Assembly (NCBI GenBank): GCA_030374735.1
Contig: JASCIV010000770.1
Span: 1-12,576 of the forward strand
DNA: 12,576 bases
Direction of reading: 5' to 3'
Origin: Gracilaria caudata
Taxonomy: Eukaryota; Rhodophyta; Florideophyceae; Gracilariales; Gracilariaceae
Part shown: positions 7,656 through 12,576 of the stretch, piece after piece
Layout: every line of letters begins with the position of its first letter
How positions within the stretch are numbered: the stretch's first letter is position 1
Notes under the pieces: generated by a model
Told to the model about the DNA's origin: nothing
Seen by the model: only the letters and a program-made list of their open reading frames with translations
The model's database searches: none
Position numbers and translations under genes: made by a program

Positions 7656-7833
7656 AGTGAAATTACCCCCCTTCGTGGATCATCCAACACTTTGGTTTGG
7701 ATCGAATGTCATTTGATGTTGCACAGTGATTTGGCAACTTGAAATCTTTGTCGCGCTAGATTCCGAAATATGCTGAAAAAGCTTTGGCCCTGCTCTTATC
7801 GAGAAGGGTAGCGATGTTGTACAAAGATTGAAT

Positions 7834-7892
7834 GACTTGCTCGGGAGGAACGCTACCATGCTTGGGACTTGCTCGGGAGTACCACGCTTGGG
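7834..7892. repeat. Imperfect tandem duplication, 32 and 26 bp
   Basis: GACTTGCTCGGGAG occurs at 7834-7847 and again at 7866-7879. Each copy is followed by TACCAYGCTTGG, with six extra bases (GAACGC) in the first unit only. The units are thus 32 and 26 bp, head to tail. This looks like a recent local duplication with a small indel in non-coding DNA. Confidence 0.75.
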
Positions 7893-8397
7893 CACTCAAA
7901 CTCGAACGTAGTCTTGCGGCAGACAGCGCCTACTGTGAACCGCCGCCGTATAGTCACCACGACTACGGCCAACGCGACCTGCAGTTGAGCGTCGATCCAC
8001 ACAGTTTGCTTGAACAAAGCCTCATTCTTTCATCCAACTGTTCTGTCAACAGAAGTTTCTTCTTCTTCACAGAAATGTTCGTCCCGCACTGAACAGGTTC
8101 GCGCTCCTCTAATATGTCATGAGGATGTTGAGATCCTGGGTTTCTTACGTAACTAGAACTCTCTAACAATCTTCTTTCTCTATGTGCGCAGGTTATGGTC
8201 TTGAACGAGTCAGTGCCAAAAAAAGGTCTTCAAAATGATGTTTCGGCATCGCGAAGAATTGATGGGACTCAAGGTCCATCAATGGGAGCTGCCAGGGTTG
8301 GCAAAGCCTCATCTTCCACATTCTTGGAGTGATGACCATGGCTTGTGTTTCAGTATAAGCTTCCCTACAAAATCCTCATCTTCAGGCTTGGTTTACC

Positions 8398-9002
8398 TTA
8401 GTATAAGTTCTGAATACTTCGAACTTCTTCCCTAACTTCTTTTAAGTGCTCTATCAAATCTCCTGACGCCTTCTTCTCTGAAACCATGGCGACGCTGGTC
8501 GGCCGATTTGTGAGCCCCGCATTGCCGAGCTCAGTTTTACGCCCGACAAAACAATACGGTATGTTGCTTTCCTCACACAGTATAGGGACGTGCGCAATTA
8601 CGTCAATTGGAAAGACGTCACCAGCAAGCACAACGACACCAGTGTCACCCTTTCGAATTCCCAATACGACCTCTTTCACCCCCCGTTTTAGAGCTTTTGC
8701 GGTAGCTGCTGCTCCAAGTAATTTGAAAATCTTCTTCGTAAGCTTTCGCCCAGCAAGTGCTGTGGAACGAGATGTAATAAAAACGGTATTCAGGTCAGCC
8801 AGTGTAGGAGCAGAAATGCAGCTCAGAATGGTTTAAACTTACGTCTTGCAATCGGTGAAAGGTATGTTTCGATTTCGCCGTCTACGTTGACATCGTTTGA
8901 TGGCTTTGTGTCTTTCTCAATGTCTTCTGATTTCTTGTGCTTTCTTTTCTTCTTCTCCCCGGTGTCGTGATCTTTTCTCTTTCGCTTTTTCTCGGAACCC
9001 AT
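8398..9002 (-). CDS. NHP2: H/ACA ribonucleoprotein subunit NHP2 (L7Ae family), two exons, 173 aa
   Basis: Core protein of box H/ACA snoRNPs in the nucleolus. It binds the guide RNA together with dyskerin, NOP10 and GAR1, for rRNA pseudouridylation and processing. Exon 1 is 9002-8843, exon 2 is 8759-8398; the joined length is 522 nt including TAA. The N terminus is lysine-rich with NLS-like KKRKRK (5-10) and KKKRKHKK (17-24). Conserved NHP2 stretches then follow: PIARPLAGRKLTKK (50-63), RGVKEVV (79-85), VVLAGDVFPIDVIAHVP (96-112), LCEESNIPY (114-122) and LTNRPTSV (136-143). The KRGVKEVV and LAGD-PxDVIxHxP patterns fit yeast/human NHP2 better than the sister protein SNU13. Length is slightly above the usual 153-156, owing to the basic N terminus. 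The splice junction restores the conserved PLA exactly. It is transcribed divergently from clathrin heavy chain. Confidence 0.93.
8760..8842 (-). other. Spliceosomal intron of NHP2, 83 nt
   Basis: On the minus strand the donor is GTAAGT (8842-8837) and the acceptor is CACAG, ending at 8760. A branch-site-like CTGAC (8798-8794) lies about 36 nt before the acceptor, followed by a pyrimidine-leaning stretch. Removing it joins C to CA to make the Pro54 codon (phase 1) and restores the conserved sequence. Unspliced, the frame meets TAA right after the donor. It is the only intron I could support in the window. Confidence 0.92.
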
Positions 9003-9061
9003 TGTGGGAGTGGAACGGTATATGCGTATTGCAAAGTAGGGTGCTACTGACTGAGCACTCT

Positions 9062-9074
9062 ACGAAGGTAGAAC
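9062..9074 (-). repeat. Recurrent intergenic motif, copy D
   Basis: ACGAAGGTAGAAC on the plus strand is the exact reverse complement of 6000-6012. Read on the minus strand (GTTCTACCTTCGT) it precedes the NHP2 start by about 60 bases in the same orientation. It lacks the upstream TAGC of copies A-C (AA instead), so it shares the right half of the motif. Confidence 0.5.
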
Positions 9075-9302
9075 TTCACATGGATACGACGGCCTTTGAT
9101 TGATCTTTTGATCCCAGATCTTCACGACGGGAACAAGGATATCAGGGATGCGTGCGAATACCAATAGGCTATTAAGGGGTTTTCGATGGAAGCCAATAGC
9201 TGAGTGACACGTGACATACGTTGAGCTGAAGCGGGGTTTTTGGTATCGAATTGTCTGACAGTCCTTTTCAAAGACTCTTTGCTCTCTCCACTGTAGAGTC
9301 TC

Positions 9303-9334
9303 CAGCAGGGTTGCTGTGTGGAGCGCAACTGCTG
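9303..9334. repeat. Bulged hairpin, 10-bp stem
   Basis: CAGCAG and TTGC, separated by a GG bulge (9303-9314), pair with GCAACTGCTG (9325-9334) around a 10-nt loop. It lies between the divergent NHP2 and clathrin genes, about 290 bp before the clathrin start. Function is unknown and it may be chance. Confidence 0.35.
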
Positions 9335-9621
9335 ACGCTCCCTGAACGACTTCTCCGCCATCGTCAAAGTGCACTCTTGCCTGCGCTTCGACCCTCCTGT
9401 GTTCACAGGTCCATCTTCTCATTCACGAGCGCTAAAGGAACGGGGTCACGTTGAAGCCGCCCCTCGGGGGTAGCAATTTATCCTCATACACTGTATTTCA
9501 CGTGCAGCTCCCATCGATCCGCACTCGTTTCTCTAGCTGTAGCGCCATTGCTTTCCGCGTCCGCACGAAATCCTCGAGCGGATCATTCAGCTTTCTTAAT
9601 CTCTCTCCTTAGTTGTCGAAA

Positions 9622-12576
9622 ATGGTGCAGGGACCGATTCGCCTTGATGAGGTACTTTCGTTGCCTTCAGTTGGGGTACCCCCAACATCCCTGTCCTTCT
9701 CGGCATGTACCATGGAGTCGGACAGGTATATATGCGTCAGGGAAGCCGCTGCAGGTGGATCAGGCGGGAATCTCATCGTCATCGACATGGCAAACCCTGC
9801 ACAACCCACACGCCGCCCGATCACCGCAGATTCTGCGTTGATGAATCCCGTGTCCGATCTCATCGCGCTCAGAGCCGGCAGTCAGCTCCAGATTTTCGAT
9901 TTCAAAGCGAAGACTAACATCAAGTCCCATGTGCTGTCGGAGACGGTTGAATTTTGGAAATGGATCTCTGAGCGTACCATCGGCATCGTGACTGCAACCT
10001 CTGTCTATCACTGGCGCGCTGACGATAGCACGTCAGAACCTGTCAAAATGTTTAGCAGGCATGGTTCACTATCAAACGCTCAAATCATCAATTATCGATC
10101 TGATCCATCAGAGGAATGGCTTGTCTTGGTAGGTATCTCTGCGATTGGCGAAGGTCGTGTCGGTGGGCACATGCAGCTGTACTCTATCGAAAAGAAAATT
10201 TCTCAAGCAATAGAGGGTCACGCGGCCTGTTTTGCATCCATCAATCTTGAAGGTCACCCCACGACTCTTTTCATATTTGCGTCCAAGAATGCTTCTGGCG
10301 TGTCCCGGATTCACATCATTGAGGTCAACGCAGAGAAGAAGCCTCCAGGAGCGCCACGATTTGGAAAGAAGGTAGAGGACATTTACTACCCTGCTGAAAT
10401 GGCGAACGACTTTCCGATTAGTTTGCAGGCATCGAGCAAGTATTCTGTTGTGTATCTTGTTACAAAAATGGGCTACGTGCATTTGTACGACGTTGAAAGT
10501 GGCAGCGCCTTGTATATGAACAGAGTTTCGGAGACAACTATGTTTGCCACTGCACAGCAGACAGCCACTGGTGGTCTTATCGGAGTGAATCGCGCCGGAA
10601 AGGTTTTGGCGGTGAATGTTGTCCCAGAAAACGTCGTTCCGTACGTTATGGGAAAGCTTAGCGATGTTGAACTGGCAACGCGATTGGCTTCCAGGAACGG
10701 TTTTCCTGGTGCGGAGAATCTTTTTATGGAACACTTCTACGAGCTTTTTGAAGAAGGAAAATACCGAGAAGCTGCATTAGTTGCCGCTGATTCTCCCGGT
10801 GGTTCCTTGCGTACGCCAGACACAATTGCGAAATTCAAAGCAGTCCCAGCAGATGAAAGCGGTCGTTCAGCCCTCATAATCTACTTCCAAACTCTGCTGG
10901 AAAGGGGAAAGCTTAACCAAGTTGAGGCCGTTGAACTAGGAATGCAGTTGGCTGCCAAGAACTCAATTAATGCAATGGAGAAGTGGATCAAAGAAGATAA
11001 ACTTGAGTGTTCGGAGCAACTCGGAGATCTCATTCAGCCAAGCAACCCAAATTTAGCTTTGGCAGTATTCATTCGGGCAAAGGCTCACTCGAAAGTTATG
11101 CAAGTGCTTATTCAAATTGGGCAAGTATCTAAAGTGGCTCCGTATGCGCAGAAAGTGGGTTTGGAAGTAAACGCTACAGAACTTGTGCAGATGGCCTCAC
11201 AGTTTTCCCCGCAAGCAGCCTTGGAGTTGGCGAACACGTTACAGCAGGCTGGTGTAGGGGCAGGAGGTCAACTGGTTCCGGCTCACATGGCAGTTGACCG
11301 CAGTGGCATTGACCACAAAGCTATGTTTGAGACCTTTATGAATAGAGGGATGTTACAAGAAGCCACTGCATACTGCCTCGATAATTTGAAGGCGGATAGA
11401 CCCGAGGACGGAGAGCTACAAACGAAGGTTCTGGAAGCGAATCTTATGAATGCTCCACAAGTCGCAGATGTTATACTACAGCAAGATATATGGCATCATT
11501 ACGACAAGCCCAAGATTGCGCAATTGTGCGAACGTGCAGGTCTGTTCCAACATGCACTAGAGAACTACACGGATTTGGCAGATGTCAAACGGGTTATGCA
11601 GAATACTCACGTAATCAACCCAGAGTTCTTGGCAAATTACTTCTCCAATCTCTCAGCGGATGATAGATTAGACTGTATTAAGGAACTGATCAACTCAAAT
11701 CCTCGTGCCAATCTTCAACTTTGTGTCCAGGTGGCGGCGAAGCACACCGACGATATAGGCGCCGAACGGCTGATGGAAGTATTCGCCGCAGTTAAGCAAC
11801 AAGACGCACTTTTCTATTATTTGCAAGCCATCGTCAGCTTTTCGGAGGATCCAGAAGTGCACTTCAAGTTCATTGAAGTTGCCTGCTCTTTGGGGCAATT
11901 CGGTGATGCAGAGAAGGTTACTAGAGAATCTAGTGTATACGACCCAGAAAGAGTTAAAAGGTTTCTCATGGAAACAAGACCACGTGACCCCCGTCCGCTC
12001 ATAAATGTATGCGATAGATTCGGTTTTGTTGATGAAATGGTGAAGTTCATGATCAAGAACAGGCAATTGAAGTTTGTCGAAGGTTATGTTCAGCGGGTTA
12101 ATCCAACACAGTGCCCAGCAGCTGTTGGTGCATTGCTTGATGCGGACCAAAGTGAGGAATTCATCCAAAAGCTAATCATGTCTGTTAAGAACACTGTTCC
12201 AGTTGAAGAGTTAGTCGATGAAGTCGAGAAGCGTGGAAAGCTGAAGCTCCTGTTACCATTTTTGGAGTCTCGCGTGGGAGATGGTTCAACCGATGTTGGT
12301 GTACATTCTGGAATAGCAAAGGTGTACGTTGAAAGTAACATCAATCCCGAACATTTCTTGGAAACGAATCCATACTACGATTCGCGGTCTGTGGGACAAT
12401 TCTGTGAAAAGCGAGACCCATACTTGGCGTTTGTGGCTTATAAGAGAGGAAACTGTGATGAGGAAGTAATTGATGTCACAAATCGCCATTCACTCTTCAA
12501 AGACCAGGCTCGCTACTTGGTCGATCGCTGCAGCAGCGAGCTATATGAAGAAGTCCTCGACGAATCGAACGAGAAC
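9622..12576 (+). CDS. CLTC: Clathrin heavy chain, N-terminal 985 residues (3' end outside window)
   Basis: Forms the leg of the clathrin triskelion that coats vesicles at the plasma membrane, trans-Golgi and endosomes. The frame is open from ATG 9622 through the window end without an intron. The N-terminal seven-bladed propeller (about 1-335) shows TMESD (30-34), RRPITADSALMNP (64-76), FWKWIS and YHW. In the adaptor (clathrin-box) groove, I81, Q90, F92 and K97 align with human I80, Q89, F91 and K96. Human T87 and K98 are replaced by Gln88 and Asn99. After the linker come alpha-helical leg repeats: WIKEDKLECSEQLGD (455-469), NAPQVAD (610-616), YDPERVKRF and NPYYDSR (916-922), CEKRDP (928-933). 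About 1,675 residues are usual, so the rest of the distal leg, the knee, the light-chain-binding proximal leg and the trimerisation region lie beyond the window. A Gly-rich insertion near 544-553 makes this stretch roughly a dozen residues longer than the human one. The start matches the family N terminus closely. Confidence 0.97.
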   Translation, partial: MVQGPIRLDEVLSLPSVGVPPTSLSFSACTMESDRYICVREAAAGGSGGNLIVIDMANPAQPTRRPITADSALMNPVSDLIALRAGSQLQIFDFKAKTNIKSHVLSETVEFWKWISERTIGIVTATSVYHWRADDSTSEPVKMFSRHGSLSNAQIINYRSDPSEEWLVLVGISAIGEGRVGGHMQLYSIEKKISQAIEGHAACFASINLEGHPTTLFIFASKNASGVSRIHIIEVNAEKKPPGAPRFGKKVEDIYYPAEMANDFPISLQASSKYSVVYLVTKMGYVHLYDVESGSALYMNRVSETTMFATAQQTATGGLIGVNRAGKVLAVNVVPENVVPYVMGKLSDVELATRLASRNGFPGAENLFMEHFYELFEEGKYREAALVAADSPGGSLRTPDTIAKFKAVPADESGRSALIIYFQTLLERGKLNQVEAVELGMQLAAKNSINAMEKWIKEDKLECSEQLGDLIQPSNPNLALAVFIRAKAHSKVMQVLIQIGQVSKVAPYAQKVGLEVNATELVQMASQFSPQAALELANTLQQAGVGAGGQLVPAHMAVDRSGIDHKAMFETFMNRGMLQEATAYCLDNLKADRPEDGELQTKVLEANLMNAPQVADVILQQDIWHHYDKPKIAQLCERAGLFQHALENYTDLADVKRVMQNTHVINPEFLANYFSNLSADDRLDCIKELINSNPRANLQLCVQVAAKHTDDIGAERLMEVFAAVKQQDALFYYLQAIVSFSEDPEVHFKFIEVACSLGQFGDAEKVTRESSVYDPERVKRFLMETRPRDPRPLINVCDRFGFVDEMVKFMIKNRQLKFVEGYVQRVNPTQCPAAVGALLDADQSEEFIQKLIMSVKNTVPVEELVDEVEKRGKLKLLLPFLESRVGDGSTDVGVHSGIAKVYVESNINPEHFLETNPYYDSRSVGQFCEKRDPYLAFVAYKRGNCDEEVIDVTNRHSLFKDQARYLVDRCSSELYEEVLDESNEN

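Larger units (their letters stand above)
7169..8397. other. Repeat-containing intergenic region
   Basis: This 1.23-kb gap separates two minus-strand genes: the 5' end of the membrane-protein gene and the 3' end of NHP2. No convincing coding sequence was found. Open frames on either strand lack recognisable domains. It holds a 15-bp-stem hairpin, a nested hairpin overlapping the recurrent motif, and an imperfect tandem duplication, each listed separately. It also has a palindrome TTACGTAA near 8145 and a repeated AGTATAAG (near 8352 and 8400) by the NHP2 stop. The 3' UTR of NHP2 and the promoter of the membrane-protein gene should both lie here. Confidence 0.5.
9003..9621. other. Shared upstream region of NHP2 (-) and clathrin heavy chain (+)
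   Basis: These 619 bp separate two divergent start codons, so both promoters should lie here. No coding sequence is recognised; short frames on both strands have no domain. It contains copy D of the recurrent motif 60-72 bp upstream of the NHP2 ATG, a bulged hairpin at 9303-9334, and a 7-bp inverted pair (AGACTCT ... AGAGTCT, near 9271-9299). No certain TATA box was identified. Confidence 0.5.

Noticed and set aside
7832..8092. Plus-strand open frame in the repeat-rich gap
   Set aside because: Starts within the tandem duplication, has no recognisable motif, and is as expected for a random open frame.
7654..8193. Possible plus-strand intron from GTAAGT (7654) to a CGCAG acceptor near 8193
   Set aside because: No coding exon could be supported on either side, so the splice-like signals are probably coincidental.
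8398..8679. NHP2 as a 93-residue protein starting near 8679
   Set aside because: That codon is GTG (Val81), and the homology continues upstream through RG, the KLTKK helix and a spliced first exon.
9670..9686. Palindrome GTTGGGG-TAC-CCCCAAC
   Set aside because: It lies inside the conserved start of clathrin and is explained by the codons for Val-Gly-Val-Pro-Pro.
10108..10734. Minus-strand open frame of 208 codons inside clathrin
   Set aside because: It is an antisense shadow of the clathrin propeller-coding region with no domain of its own. The same holds for 11695-12168.

Overview
The window looks like nuclear DNA from a eukaryotic alga, most likely a red alga. The reasons are a gene-dense layout with almost uninterrupted reading frames, one short spliceosomal intron (83 nt), mixed base composition near 50% GC, and clearly eukaryotic products (clathrin heavy chain, the box H/ACA snoRNP protein NHP2, a single-repeat MYB of the SHAQKYF type). 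The lineage is inferred from style and protein content; no diagnostic rRNA or organelle gene is present.

Layout: (1) 1-479, flank and leader with a strong hairpin-type inverted repeat. (2) 480-2144 (+), a GT4-type glycosyltransferase with a GT-B fold. (3) 2145-3303, non-coding, with an upstream mini-ORF abutting the next start. (4) 3304-5766 (+), a large, mostly disordered protein with one MYB/SHAQKYF-like domain, probably a transcription factor. (5) 6026-7168 (-), an unrecognised type II membrane protein with a luminal, N-glycosylatable, Cys-containing domain, convergent with the MYB gene. (6) 7169-8397, non-coding, rich in inverted and tandem repeats. (7) 8398-9002 (-), NHP2 in two exons. 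(8) 9003-9621, shared divergent upstream region. (9) 9622-12576 (+), the first 985 residues of clathrin heavy chain, cut by the window end.

The genes do not form a pathway. They are separate housekeeping and regulatory loci (carbohydrate transfer, transcription, secretory-pathway protein, snoRNP, vesicle coat), as expected of an ordinary eukaryotic chromosome arm. No mobile-element gene, CRISPR array, rRNA or tRNA was recognised.

The most unusual non-coding signal is a short sequence with core TAGCGTTCTACC. It, or an overlapping 13-mer, appears once in each of the four intergenic regions, on both strands, and I did not find it in the coding regions. Two long perfect hairpins (13-bp and 15-bp stems), both with GTAC at the inner end of the stem, lie upstream of the glycosyltransferase and of the membrane-protein gene.
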